Below, piece by piece: positions 10,351 through 21,806 of a DNA stretch of 64,000 nt. This DNA is from Oikopleura dioica (taxonomy: Eukaryota; Chordata; Appendicularia; Copelata; Oikopleuridae): the NCBI GenBank assembly GCA_907165135.1, contig OU015566.1, positions 4,404,501 to 4,468,500 of the forward strand, written 5' to 3'. Below the pieces are notes generated by a model that worked only from the letters and a program-made list of their open reading frames with translations, was not told the origin of the DNA and searched no databases. Both the position numbers and the translations under genes were made by a program. Numbering within the stretch: position 1 is the stretch's first letter; each line of letters starts with the position of its first letter.

Positions 10351-13300
10351 TTAGAGCTGTCTGCTTCGATCAAGACTGAGCAACTCTCGAGGAATCTCGT
10401 TGAAACTGCACTGATCAACTAATTTGGGTACGTCCGTCATTCGGCGCCAGAAGTCCAAAAGTTGATCCGGTGTTACGCTGTGAAAAGTGACCAATTGGAG
10501 CAAATCGCAAAGAGCATTTTCAGATCTTCGTTCGCCCCAGCTTTTGAAACCGCGATTATTTCGAAGTTTTCCTAGATTAAAAAATTATATTGAAATTGTT
10601 TATTAAATTCAATTAATTTATTTTGAATAAAACTATTCATTTATTAATTATTCTTTAAATAATAATTTTTTTGTAATTTATTAAGAATTTTCAATATTTT
10701 AAAGATTTTATTAAAATATTTAAAAATCAATAATAATTAATATGTTAATAAATATATTTATTAATAAAGAATAATATTAATTATTATTTTAATAATTTAA
10801 TTATTATTAATTATTATTATTATTAAATTATTTAGATTTTTATCAGAATTTTCAACCGTTAGAACCTGATAAGCCAAGTTTATTCATCGCCAATCCGATG
10901 AGAGCATCATCGACAGAAATCGGCTGCATCTTCATCAATTGCGAATGAAGCGACTTCGCTGTCTTCCTGGAAAAACAAAGCCGCCGCCGGAAGGGTAAGC
11001 CGGAAATCGAGCGGGAGGATACTCTTCTTCGGAAATGTAGTACTTGCTTTCAGGGTCTCTCACTGGCTCCCCTCCTCGAAGAATCGAGCCGATCAAAAGC
11101 TCGGAATCAGCCTTTTCTTTGTACAAATCCAGCAGTTCATCGAGCAAAAAGCGGTTGAGAAAAATGTCGTCATCGCCCTTGAAGACGAATCTGAAAATGA
11201 AATAGTGTCACGGGTTAAGTCGAAAATCGGGCTAAGGCGATTTACCTGCTTTGGTAGCTACACGTCGCCAACCACGTGAGCAACAGCGCGTCCTGAAAAA
11301 TTATGAAGAAGAGGAAATATGTATATGAAATGACAGTAAATTTAATCCGAAAATGCGTTGAACCCCGAAATAAATAATAAATAATTATGCGGTAACGTGT
11401 GCTCCTTAGCTGGTTCGGTAATTAATGAAATCAAAATAAAGCTCGATTCAGTTCGATTTCCGGGAAAAATGAGGAAAAGGGTCTGTTTGGAAAAATAACA
11501 AAAATGTGTTTTATGAAAATTATGACATGAGCGAGAGTCTGTTTTTGATTGATGTAACGAAGTGTTTTCGAATCTTGTTCACTTTGATCGAATAGAAAAA
11601 TACAATTAGGATGTAAGAAGTTAAAATAGAACCTTTTTGACCTTTTTTAATTTTAACCTTTTGGCATGAGTTTTCACGAAAAAATATAAACGTGACAAAA
11701 AATGTTTGGTTTTGAGTCGAATCTGGCTGGGTTAGGGTTAGGGTTATAAAAGTGGAAATTTTCAACGAATCAAAAGCCTGGATTCAGCTCACGGACCAAT
11801 CAGAAGCCGAAAAACCGCCCACGAAAATTTGTCGGGCCAACCCGGTTTTTTCTATGGAAAATCTTTAAAATTTACCTTTTGAGATAGATTTCTAAACGTA
11901 TCAGCAAAGTTGCCCACCAAAAGATCCCCCGACTTCGCCGCTTCCTCCTTTAGCAAGGTCAAGTCCCTGTCACTTTGAGGATGCACGTCTCGTCCGACCA
12001 AAAACACCAGTTGCGCCCTCCTCGTCGGAAACAGCGTCTTAATCAAGTTTAGAACTCTTTCCGGCCAATTTAGCATGTTCAACGCGAGAAAAAACGAACC
12101 TGGTTTCCCCAAGTCGCTCTGATCGCTTCTCTCCGTTCCAAATTTTTCGGGGAAGACTTTATCGCAAGCGTCAATTCCAGCTGGCCGCCGATTCCCGATT
12201 CCAGCGCCTCGCCCCCGCCACAAGTCGGCGAAATCAAGGCGCCCGAAGAGCTCCATGTCTGAACGATTAGCTCAATTAGAGAATTTTTTATGCGTTTTTG
12301 TTCGATGAAATTTTTCATGTTACAATTGATTTTTGAAAATTATAAACGTGCGCGAATTCTGTGGAAATCCCCTAATCTGTCCGCAGATGATCCTCGATGA
12401 TCCCTTTTTCTTATCTAGAATCAGTCTTTAATGACCATGCTTGCTCTGGGCTCGGCAACCTGTGGTTCTGACGAGCAAAAACGAAAAGCCGCGAAGCGGC
12501 TTTTTTAATAAACGAAGCCGCAAAGCGGCTTCGCCAGTCTAACAAAAGGAACAAAAATATTTATGTTGCGAAGCCGCTCCGCGGCTTCGTTCTTAAAAAA
12601 AGCCGCTATGCGGCTTTTAGTTTATTTATTTCATACTCTTATCCTTTTTAAAAACTGGCGAAGCCAATTCGCGGTTTCGTTCTAAAAAAGCCGCTACGCG
12701 GCTTTTCATTTTTCTATTTTTTACCCTGACTCAGGTTTTCTTTACAGGTTGGCGAGTCCAGTCTTTTGGACGGAAAATTAGATTTTCGAGATAAGCTCTT
12801 TTTTTGGGCAACATCGGCTTGGGCGTTTTTTATTAGATTTAGATATAATGCTCTTTTATAAGAAGTGCCAGGTAAAAATACTTGTTTTCGTAAACTGCTG
12901 ACTACGTGTGTTCTGAAAAAGGCCACGGGTTCGACCGCAACTAGCCTACCCAGCGGTTGCTCATCTGCGCAACGCCAATTATATTCACACAAATTATGCG
13001 CATCGGCTTGTTGGTTTTGAAAACAAATATTTTTATCTCCGAAAAGGGATATTCCCCAGAAAAACATTTAATTTCATAATTATCGAAACAAAAATAGATA
13101 ATATAAATAATATTTTTAATTAAATTTATCTGTATTAAAAATAAATAATTTTATTGATTAAATTTTTTTTTAATTATTTTTCTAAAATAAATTATTTGAA
13201 TCATTTTTAATAATTTATTTAATTTTTTATTAAAAAAAATAATTTATTAAATTTGCCCGAAAATACCCCCGAATCGGGCGCCCCGATTTCAAATTTAAAA

Positions 13301-13603
13301 GCCTTTACCTTCAAAAAATCGTGAGTCAAGTCATTCTCCGTCGCCTGCGTCAGCAAACCTCTCCCTTCAGATTTCTTGTCAAAGTTGAAAGCATCCGACA
13401 AGTGCCATTGAGAATATCTGTTTTTGAGGATGACGCGAGTTTCAAGTAAAAAAGCGACCTTTTGCCCAGACAAGAGATTTTCTTTCTAAGCCAAAATCGC
13501 TTGTCAACAAAGTTGCTTTATCCTCTTTCCTGTCAAAAATGCACAAAAAAGTGATGCCAAAAAACAGCGCTATCGAAAGATTTAACAAAGGGTTCGTCAT
13601 CAT
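10351..13603 (-). CDS. Beta-1,3-galactosyl/GlcNAc-transferase-like (GT31) type II membrane protein
   Basis: Golgi enzymes of this family transfer a sugar in beta-1,3 linkage from a UDP-sugar. The first exon (ATG at 13603 or 13600) encodes a short cytoplasmic tail and a signal anchor (LSIALFFGITFLCIF). Further exons on the minus strand carry the GT31 hallmarks in order: RREAIRATWG (about 12120), VFLVGRD and NLSQK (about 11880-12020), the DDD metal-binding region and FLLDELLDLYKEK with a GGG motif (about 10930-11185), and a C-terminal part ending in SLDRSRQL before a TAA at 10353. One frame step between the ATWG and VFLVG motifs implies an intron of about 42-45 bp. The intron 3' of the first exons holds a hairpin repeat (12448-12759), and the 10585-10850 intron is extremely AT-rich. 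Acceptor specificity cannot be told. Confidence 0.75.
11722..11745 (+). repeat. Short interstitial GGGTTA run
   Basis: About three tandem GGGTTA units, the animal telomere unit, inside an intron of the GT31 gene. Too short to imply a telomere fusion. Confidence 0.6.
12448..12759. mobile_element. Hairpin MITE of the GGGCTCGGCAACCTG family
   Basis: Starts GGGCTCGGCAACCTG and ends CAGGTTGGCGAGTCC, with CTGACTCAGGTTTTC inside the right end. The interior has several stacked hairpins built on AGCCGCGAAGCGGCTTCG. The same ends recur at 30332-30486 and 31085-31248, with decayed relatives at 14740-14895, 23516-23620 and 29655-29790. No coding capacity. It lies in an intron of the GT31 gene. Confidence 0.75.
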
Positions 13604-13605
13604 CA

Positions 13606-14735
13606 GATTTTCGGATTTTCGGATTTTCGGATTTTCTTGTTTCTCGGCTTTATTTTCGTTTTTCTCTCTTTTTTTTCCGTTTGTTATTTTTAATCAGGAG
13701 ATGTTGATCCGTTAATTATCATGTTTGGCGCTGAACATCGCCGATTTCGCTGTCTTTTTTCTTCACTTTTGATTTCACTTGTTGATTCGTTCGGCCGTCG
13801 CGGCTGCGGAACTGAAAATGCTTGAACAGCGCCCCACCACCGTGCGAGCCCGATTCAAGGACTCCGAATCCGGCGGAACACAAATCGTGTTTTACAATTT
13901 TCTACGATTGTTAAAAACCTTTTTTTTTGTCAAGAAAAAGAACTATAATACACCACGTTTTTTTCTATCAAAGAAAAATTCAGTGCTTTTTTTAAAGTTT
14001 TTTCTATAAACTGACCTTCAAAAAATGTTGACTAAAGAATATGATAAAAATGACCTTGTCTACATAGTATGTAGTACATACGATTATCTTTGCGTCATTT
14101 TTCGAGTCAATTAGAACTTATCGTATTTTCATACTTCGAGATAACAAGAATGACACGCAATAGTAGCTCACAGCCGTTTTAGATAATAATAATTCCTCTA
14201 ATCTTCATTATTATAGAAATTAACGCATTAGAGCCTAATCAATCTTCTCCTAGAGCCAGATGAGTGCATTGTTTGCTATGGGTATAAAATTTCATCTATA
14301 TAAAATAATACGTTCTTGAAAAAGTAACAAAAATTATTCTTTTTATGATTTTCTCTTCTTTTTTCTAGGGGTTGAATTTTATTTGTTCTTTCAGTTTTTT
14401 ATATTTTCTTTGGAATTGGGATTAAGGACGCGGATGTCGTTCAAACCATCGTACTTGGAAAATCTCGACTAATCTTAAATAGTAGTCGGTCTCGTCCATT
14501 TTTCTAAGTGGAAGCAATTTCTAAACAAAACTTGAAGTTTTCCCGCCATTGGCAATTCTAGCCGCGCATCTGCTGATAACGTTGGCAGCAATCTATTAGC
14601 CAAGCTATTTATTAATTCTGCTTTCCAAAAAAGAAGGAAACATGAAGAAACTATGCCTCTATCAGCACGTGCTCTGTCATAATGGATATCTAGAATGCCA
14701 AAAATCAGGTTCTCAAGCTCAAATGCTCAAATGAA
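13606..14735. other. Intergenic stretch
   Basis: Contains a GGATTTTC tandem run just upstream of the GT31 start (13606-13638) and nothing recognisable as a gene. Open frames here are short and of skewed composition. Confidence 0.4.
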
Positions 14736-14870
14736 AAGCCGCGGAGCGGCTTTTTAAATAACGAAGCCGCGAAGCGGCTTCGCAAAGATTTAATCAAGGA
14801 GGTAAATTTTTATGTTGCGAAGCCGCTTCGCGGTTTCGTTTTTAAAAAAGCCGCTACGCGGCTTTTCATT
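14736..14870. repeat. Hairpin cluster related to the GGGCTCGG family
   Basis: Four interleaved palindromes of AAGCCGCGAAGCGGCTTCG type (14738-14775, 14818-14866). The same interior is found in the element at 12448-12759, so this is a partial copy. Confidence 0.7.
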
Positions 14871-15142
14871 TTTAGTCTCTAGAACCTGACTAAGTTTTTA
14901 AATGACTCCTTACGGTAATAATAAGCTGCTATAATCGTTATCTTGGTAGTTGAAAATTTTCCGCTGGTAGCTGGAAATTATAAAAAATTGGCTTATCTTC
15001 GCTAATTTTGTGGCGCTGGGTTGTGTTGTCAGCAGTGTTGTGAGTTGGTGGTGCTGCGATAGGATCAGGCGCCATATAAAATGATGCCCGCGCCTTGGTA
15101 AATTCGTAACTTCGTGTTGACTACGAGAAGACAAGCAGAGAG

Positions 15143-16389
15143 ATGAAATCCTCGTCCTTTGCGCTCCTCTTTTTCTCCGTAAGTTTTTTTTTTGAAGAGA
15201 TTGATGATTTTTTTCACGTGAATTTTCAATCAAAAAAATTCTCGTCGTTGAATAATTCTTTTGAATTTTGAATTTTTGCATAATCAAATTTTTCATCTGA
15301 AAATTCTAGAATGGCCCTTCTGCCAATGCCTTTTCTGGCGATGGCTCTGGAGAAGAACCGTGCGAGTACGTCTTTGAAAACTCGACTGAAATCATCTGCG
15401 ATCCGATGGAACGCGGAGTCAGAATTTCAAAATGCGGCTTGGAACCGACTCCTTTCACGATCGACGATCTCTACATGGAGAGCACCGCTTGCAGGGCTGT
15501 CGACGGCGACGACGGCTGGTACTACTTTCTCGTGGACAACACCGACTGCTCTGCGAATAGAAACGTCAACGACACTCACATCAGCTATTCCGCCGCGATC
15601 ATGGGCTCCGTCGGCGCCACGGTCAACAACAAAATCAGCCGCGTCCGCAACTTCGGGCTCGACTTCACCTGCGATCTCTTGGTCGACTACGTCATCAGCG
15701 CCATTCCAGTGACAGCAAAACTTCATTTCATAGAAATGGAAGTTGATGAGAATTCTGGAAGCTTTCCTGTTTCGATGGCGATTTATGAAGACGAATCTTT
15801 CAGTGCCGAAAGAGCTGGTAAGAAGTTGTCTTCAACGATTTCCATTTGCTTTTTTTTTTCAAGATGGTGATGTTGTCACTGTTCCCGATCCAGTTCATCT
15901 CGCCGTGCATGTCGACAACCAGAGCAGCCTCAACATCGTCACTCAGCTCGTCAACTGCTGGGCGACTCCTGAGTAAGTCCATTTGAAATGGACCATTTCC
16001 TCCTTTTCCCTTCCCCAATCCCCTTTTCAGCAACAACGCAGACAACCCGATCCGATTCCCCTTCATCGAAAATTCCTGTGGCCTCGACTCCGAGCTCTAC
16101 GAATATGAAACATTGGAAGTTCTAGCTAATGGAGAAGCAACTTCTGCACGATTCGCCATTGACTCTTTCCTCTTTGATGCCTCGGAAGAATCACCCGGTA
16201 AAATCGGCCTTTTTTCTCTAGAAATTAATTTTTTCAGTCTTTTTCCACTGCGAAGTTCGCTTGTGCGACGCTGATATTGAAAACTGCGTGCCCGACTGCT
16301 CCACCGACGCTGGGAGAAAAAGAAGATCAGCCGACGATTCTAATTCCGCTGTGCTTTCTAGCAAGCCTGTTACTATCCGCCGCCACTAA
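15143..16389 (+). CDS. Zona pellucida (ZP) domain secreted protein, 323 aa
   Basis: Five exons fit in phase: 15143-15178, 15310-15817, 15864-15972, 16031-16197 and 16238-16389. A signal peptide (MKSSSFALLFFS) is on exon 1. The ZP module follows, with conserved cysteines and the ZP-C block FHCEVRLCD..ENCVPDC. A GRKRR basic site near the C-terminus matches the furin-type cleavage that releases ZP proteins for polymerisation. No membrane segment follows the site, so the protein is probably secreted directly. ZP proteins build extracellular filaments and coats; in an animal with a secreted house or egg coat either role is possible. The introns are 131, 46, 58 and 40 bp. The TAA overlaps an AATAAA-like AAATAAAG. 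Confidence 0.85.
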
Positions 16390-17393
16390 ATAAAGAAAAA
16401 TTCCTGTAATGAAAGTTTGATATTTGTTGATTTATTTAAATGCAGGGACATGTAAAACAGCTGAACGGAGTTTCTCAGTCCACTCATTTTTCATGAGGTT
16501 TGAAAGTCGGTAATTCGTTGATTCTGACGGTAACTCGCTAAATCTCAAGTATGGAAAGGCAAAACCTTCATTGAGAAAAAAGAGAAGAAGAAACTTGAAA
16601 TCGATCGGACTCATGAAAATTTTTCGATTTTTTATTTATTTTTTCTTTTTATAGAAAAAAGCCTTTTTGCAAAGAACAACGGAAAAGCCAGCATCAAAAC
16701 TTGCACAGCGATGAAAAAATAGAAAACAGCGATAAATCCTTCTTTTCCAAATTTTTTCGAAATTTCTTGAAAGCCAAAAGTGGACAAGCTTTTGAGATTT
16801 TAAGATATTTTGTTCGCAAATAAAAAAAACCTGGTGATTCCAAGAATAAGTCGTTTGATGCCAATCAGGAAGCCATAGTACTTTTCGTCGAAAAGAAATC
16901 TGCAGATAACAGGAGCGAGCGCGAATACCCACGCATCGAAAATTCGCAGCAAGAAAATTATCGACAGAAGATTTTCTTCAGTGAAAGAAAGCTTTAACGG
17001 AGTTATGAGCCGGATGTAATGATATCAATGTTATGAAAATAATTTTTAAGTGTTATCTTGTTGAACTCTAGCTGAAGAATATTCATTGTGATTCCAACAA
17101 TAAGATTTAAAATCACGAAAATCAGACACCCAAGAAGTTTGCCAAAATGAGCAGGTCTAGATTTAATGCATTTTCCGAGAGCATCAGAGATACATCCACA
17201 TGGCAGCGTGAAAAATGCCGCTGTCCAAGCGAAATTGCCAAAGTCGTCAACATGTTTTTGGTAGGAATCTTTGGCGACGAGTCTTGTGTAAGCGTTCCAG
17301 GTCATGACGCAAAAGAGCAGGTTGAAATTTGCTTGGACGATCCAAACAACAAGGAGGATATAATTTATATCAGAGCACTGTTTTCTTATATCC

Positions 17394-18238
17394 TTAAGGG
17401 GGTAGATGTCAAGAATCGGACTTCCTGTCAGTGTTTTTTCAAATTTTTAACATAATGACACCCTTATTTTTTTTTTTGCTTAAAATTTATTTCAGGCAAT
17501 TATCTCTTTCCTATGGAAGCCAAAAATTGAGATTTTTTAGCTTTCGAGGTGCTACAATGGAAACCGGGCACCTTCGATTGCCGGCAAAATGACCACTTTA
17601 GGAAAAAAAGCGATCTTTGACGAAAAATTTTGTGAAAAATTTTTTTGAAATTCAAAATTTCGGCTTTCAAACCAGGGTTCGGTATTTTGAATTCGTCGAA
17701 AAATTCGCCAATACACGCAGCGAATATGCTCTTTTCTTAAGCGAATGAGCGATTGTTCGCGAATCGCCTATTCGGGCGAATATTCGCTCGAAATTGAGCG
17801 TACAGCCCTGGATTGGCTGAACTCCAGGGCCGCGGGTGAGAAAAGGGTGGCGCCCGCGAGCTATAAGGTTATTTAGGCGGTGAAGATAAAATTATAGGCT
17901 GCGCAACGTCAAAGCCCGACCAATCAGAGCGCGCGGCAAAGCGAATGTTTGAGAAATTCGCTGAATTTCTGAAAAATTCTCCGAGAAAATTCGTTTTCAT
18001 TCGCTTTGAATATTCGCTCATTAGAGAATATTCGTAAACGAATAAATAGAAAATTCAAATGAAAAACGAATAATTTCGCGAATTCAAAATACCGAACCCT
18101 GTTTCAAACGAAAAAGAAAAAGGTCCAAAGTTTTTGTTTCCGTAGTAAAATAACTTATTTTAAATAAGGGTGTCACTATTTTAACTTTGGGAAAAAAGTC
18201 TGACGGAAAATGGCGATTCTTGATATCTACCCCCTTAA
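17394..18238. mobile_element. TTAA-flanked DNA element in the SLC43-like coding exon
   Basis: Left end TTAAGGGGGTAGATGTCAAG at 17394 and its reverse complement (ATATCTACCCCCTTAA) ending 18238. TTAA is duplicated at both sides, as in piggyBac-type insertion. A third copy of this end (TTAAGGGAGTAGATATCAAG) lies at 40511. On the minus strand the element offers GT at GGGG|GTAGAT and AG at CCTTAAG|GATA; removing that span keeps the host frame and adds one Gly codon, so it could behave as an intron. A hAT-like MITE is nested inside it. Confidence 0.75.
17673..18101. mobile_element. hAT-like MITE, 8-bp target duplication
   Basis: A 23-bp perfect inverted end beginning CAGGGTTCGGTATTTTG, with the 8-bp direct duplication TTTCAAAC at 17665-17672 and 18102-18109. 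The 429-bp body is rich in GCGAATATTCGC-type palindromes. The 8-bp duplication and CAGGG end suit the hAT superfamily. It is nested in the TTAA element. Confidence 0.9.
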
Positions 18239-19679
18239 ACTTGATCTTTTCTTTCTCGATCAAATATTCTCTGTGCACTTCGCTCCAAGTGGACATTCTT
18301 CGCTTGTTGATCCTTGTGTCCTTCTTCTTAATTCTCCCAACCGTCTGCCCGACAATGCTCCTGGAAAAACTCGAAACGTCGCTCTTAAATCTGATGACAG
18401 GGAAGAGAAAAAATGTTCGCAGCCAAACTGGAATCGTCCAAAAGATATTTATAAGGATAACCCAATTGTAGGCAAGGCCATTTTTGAAGAGAGTCGCTAA
18501 AACGCGAAAATACGACCATCCAGCGAGGTAGAAAAACTCGACGAAACTCATCACGAAAGCGCTGATATTCGGGAACAAAACAGACATGAGCGAGTTTGTG
18601 AGGACGAATGAGTAGGTTCCACTAGAATATAGAAAGGTTGCTACGTTTTCGGCTCGAAAAATCTGGTTAAAAATCAACTCTATTAAAAATTTAACTAATC
18701 ATTAAACAAATTTTTTAAATAAATTTTATAAATCAATTATTATTTATTATCAATATTATTGAAATAATAAAATATAATTAATTTAAAAAATATTTTAAAA
18801 ATTTAAAAAATTTTTTCGGCCGTTTCTAGAAAAATCAGCCAGTTGGCTTGCGGCGTGAATAGAAAACACAAGAGTCCAATAGTCACTGCAATGGTGAGTG
18901 CTACTCTTGCCATAAACACCCCATATTTTTCAATCATCACTCCAACAAAAATAACACAAATGCTGTTCGAGAAGGTGCCGATGATCCCAGCCAGAGAAAA
19001 AAGGCTATCGCGCTCTTCGCAATTGATGATCTCATTTGTCATTGTCGTCGAGTTCGAAAGCGTGTCACAAGAAGATTCAAAGACTTTGAGCGATTTCAAG
19101 ATTTCAACAAGATTTGGCCATCCTAAAAAAATGGTTAGTTTTGTTGGCGAAAGGTGGACTCACCGTAAATAGTTCCGAAAAAGGCAAAGCCTTCAATGGG
19201 CAAAGTAAAAATGAGCAAATAATTTGAAAGAGTCATTCTCTGATACTATTTGATTCAAATGCTGTGTCTACTCGCGATTAAATAGGTCACATAGAATCGA
19301 TGATGCTCATTATCACGACCGAGACTTTGACTTTCACACCTTTGATCATCGTTTTTAGAGAGGTCACAATAAAATAGTTATTAAAGATCATTTTCTATCA
19401 TTCTGTGGTTATCAAAAAAAGCTTACTAGCACTTTTTCTTGCAACCCTGGCGGGAAGCAATAAATAGAAAATTGATGGTCACTCCTGCTGACTAAAAAAC
19501 CTGCTGATTACCCCGTTTTGGTACAAAAATGATGCTTCTTCCGATATCAAGAATCTCCAAAATCTGTCTTTTCTGTTCATTTTCAAAAGATTTGTAAGAA
19601 TCAAAATTCTATTTGAAGAAAAATTGACGAATAAGGCAAATAAGTGGCGCGAAGCAAATTACTCCGAAAATTACTAAAA

Positions 19680-20850
19680 ATGAGATTTTTGCTATCAACT
19701 TTTTTCTTTTCTTCGTTTGCAGCAGTTTGTACGATAGAAACAGCCAAATACACAGTGAATGCGATTTTGGGCAAAGATGGAGAGTGCGACTTTGAAAATA
19801 GAGAAATCGAAGAGATCGTCGATTACAGCTTTCCTAGTGGACTGACATCCTTAAATTTAAGGTGCTGACTTTTCGTAATTGACAACGAGACTAATATTTT
19901 TAAGATTCAACAAATTGACGAGCTTAAATTTAACGCAAATGGAGCTGAAACTTGAAAAACTCGATGTCAGTTACAACGAACTCTCCTCCCTCGATGAAGT
20001 CGACCTCTCATCGCTAGAATTTCTCGACGTATCTTCCAACAACTTAACCTGCATCGACTTTCAAGAGCTTCCGAAGAATATTCTTCTTCATAAAAATCCA
20101 ATAAGCTGCGATTGGGAAACGCTGAAACCTTACTTTGATTTTTCTCCCGATCGAAGGAGCAGAAAAGGGATCGAATTTGTCTGTGAGACGCCTGAAGAAC
20201 TCGCGGGAAGATCGATCAGTTCGTTGACAAAGCAAGATATTCAGGATCTTTCATCGAGTTGCAAAGAAAACGAAGAAGATACCATCAGTCCGGATGAGTT
20301 CTGCAGGTAAAACAAAAGAAACCACCCTTATTTCATGAATTCAGCTAGGGTGTAGGGCGGCCACGTTCGCAATTTGCGAACGCCGTTCGTAATTTTGCGA
20401 ACGGCGTTCGCAATGAAATAAAATTGTGTCTTGAGGATGCACTTCGTGCATTTTCTGGTAGAGAACTCATTAGGTTGGCAGGAGCAGTCTTTCTCTACCG
20501 CTGGGACACATTTTGAGAAAAGAAGAACTCGATTTTCGACCGAGATTTTTTCGATTTTGCGAACGCCGTTCGTAAATTGCGAACGCCGTTCGCAAAAAAG
20601 CCTTTGCGAACGAGGCCGCCCGCCACCCTTCAGCTACATTGGAGTCATTTTCGTGGGAATAACCTGCACTCTTGTTTCGATGACTGGTCTTTTCGCCTTC
20701 ATCACTTACCGGTAAGACCTCTTTATTCTTCGTCATCCTCAAATCCCTAGAAATCGCAACTCTCCGTTCTGGTCCCTCATCGATTCTTCCGACCAACCCG
20801 GCCTTTTCGACATGAATTACGATGGCGATAGAGACAGTTTGGCTCTGTAA
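19680..20850 (+). CDS. Leucine-rich-repeat single-pass membrane protein, 253 aa
   Basis: Exons 19680-19861, 19905-20306, 20634-20711 and 20751-20850 join in consistent phase. A signal peptide (RFLLSTFFFSSFAAV) is followed by a short LRR ectodomain (LTSLNLRFNKLTSLNL, LEKLDVSYNELSSL, LEFLDVSSNNLTCI) and a Cys-containing C-cap (ISCDWETLKPYF). Exon 3 encodes one membrane helix (IGVIFVGITCTLVSMTGLFA) and exon 4 a short cytoplasmic tail. Such proteins usually act in cell-surface recognition or adhesion. Introns of 43 and 39 bp are typical of the locus, but intron 2 (327 bp) has been enlarged by a MITE that duplicated the splice acceptor. Use of the upstream acceptor copy would hit a TAG immediately and give a soluble, anchor-less product. 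Confidence 0.8.
20348..20628. mobile_element. MITE at the splice acceptor of the LRR gene, 8-bp duplication
   Basis: Ends GGGTGTAGGGCGGCC and GGCCGCCCGCCACCC, with the 8-bp duplication TTCAGCTA at 20340-20347 and 20629-20636. The duplicated target contains the intron acceptor (TTCAG) of the LRR gene. The interior consists of TGCGAACGCCGTTCGCA palindromes. Size and duplication suit a hAT-like non-autonomous element. Confidence 0.9.
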
Positions 20851-20923
20851 AACTACTGTAGAAAAAAATTCATCACCATATCTGCCATAGCCTCATATTA
20901 AAGATGCGATTCTGCTTTTCTAG

Positions 20924-21258
20924 AATGCTAGAGTTCAGGAGTTGAAAAAGTTATTGCAAAGTTTGAAAGAAAGAGAGTATCGTCGCGTTTTTTCGCTGAA
21001 AGGAGCTATCGAAATCATGAAAATCTACTACAACCGAGCTGGAAATCGTCAGAGAAAACTGTCTCTTCAGAAGCACAAGGTATGGAATCCTCATTGATCA
21101 TGGTGGGGAATTTCTAGTTCGATTTGAACCAAGCTGGGACGATTTGGAAGAGCGCAATGAGAATGCATCGTGCTTTGCTTAACGGCGATTTTACTGTTTT
21201 AGATGAAGGAAGGTTATAAAGCCCTTTTTTTAACAGAGAATTTGTTGCTCGGAAATAA
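20924..21258 (+). CDS. Small basic protein downstream of the LRR gene, 5' end not found
   Basis: Exons 20924-21079 and 21118-21212 join in phase to a short last exon that ends in REFVARK and TAA near 21258. The product is basic and helical (ELKKLLQSLKEREYRRVFSL; AGTIWKSAMRMHRALL). I do not recognise it. It starts after a TTTTCTAG only 73 bp behind the LRR stop, on the same strand, so it could be a second cistron of an operon with a trans-splice acceptor there, but no in-frame ATG was found in this first visible exon. Confidence 0.45.
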
Positions 21259-21414
21259 CTGAAAAAAGAACGGCTTTCTGCATCTGAAGAAATCGACTCA
21301 AAGAAAGTGAAAAAACATGAAGAGAAATAAACCCTCTGCATATTGAGGAAAGACGAATTTGTGTATCTGTGAGTCCCTGTATTGTTTCTTTTTCTTTCTT
21401 TCCGATATTCGGAA

Positions 21415-21565
21415 AAACAGGTTTTTTTTTATACTGCTACAAAATGGTGGAGCACTTTTCACTACCTTAAACTCAACATTTTTTAGTTCTCTCTTTTGTG
21501 TCATGTAGAGAAAGGTCTGTAGTGTGTTAAATAAGCTTTTGGTGCCATCAACATCATTCAAGTCA
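21415..21565. repeat. Half of an inverted-repeat element also found at 46.2-46.8 kb
   Basis: Shares GGTTTTTTTTA, TGGTGGAGC, TTCTCTCTTTTG, GTCTGTAGT and TTAAATAAGCTTTTGGTG in order with the arms of the element at 46236-46766. Only one arm is present here, so this is a truncated copy. Confidence 0.65.
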
Positions 21566-21806
21566 AGCGGCGCAGTTTAATAAATAAATAATTTTAAAGA
21601 TGAAAAAGCAGCTCGATGAGTTTTTTTTTGTTGTTAAATTTGAATCTGGGCATGAATTCAATTTTCTATTTTTTTTTTGTGTTCTTGCTCGTAGAATCGT
21701 GTAATTACTAATTATTAAGGAGGTAAATCGAGAAACAGTCACTCAAGATACGGAAAGTTTTGTTCGCTAAGTTTGGAGTGTTTTGGAAGATTGCGAGAGA
21801 GAAGAG

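Larger units (their letters stand above)
16640..19236 (-). pseudogene. SLC43-like (LAT3/LAT4-type) amino-acid transporter, coding frame split by an element
   Basis: Minus-strand exons from the ATG at 19236 encode a major-facilitator membrane protein resembling SLC43 carriers of large neutral amino acids: a first membrane helix with GFAFFGTIYG, an extracellular loop with cysteines (ESSCDTLSNSTT), then SLFSLAGIIGTFSN and VGVMIEKYGVFMARV, and later helices (LTNSLMSVLFPNISAFVMSF; FAWTAAFFTLPCGC; GKLLGCLIFVILNLIVG; LLRIFDAWVFALAPVI). A TTAA-flanked element (17394-18238) lies inside a coding exon: removal of the element plus one TTAA gives an uninterrupted frame across the junction (IKFK then DIRKQCSDINY). 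As it stands the frame meets stops inside the element, unless the element is spliced out. The 3' end near 16640 is uncertain and looks decayed. Confidence 0.65.

Noticed and set aside
11722-11745. Telomeric GGGTTA units
   Set aside because: Only about three units inside an intron; not evidence for a chromosome end or fusion.
15427-15726. Minus-strand frame over the ZP gene
   Set aside because: Antisense shadow of the ZP exon, explained by its codon usage.
18187-18500. Plus-strand frames of 94-96 codons
   Set aside because: Antisense to the SLC43-like exon and running into the TTAA element.
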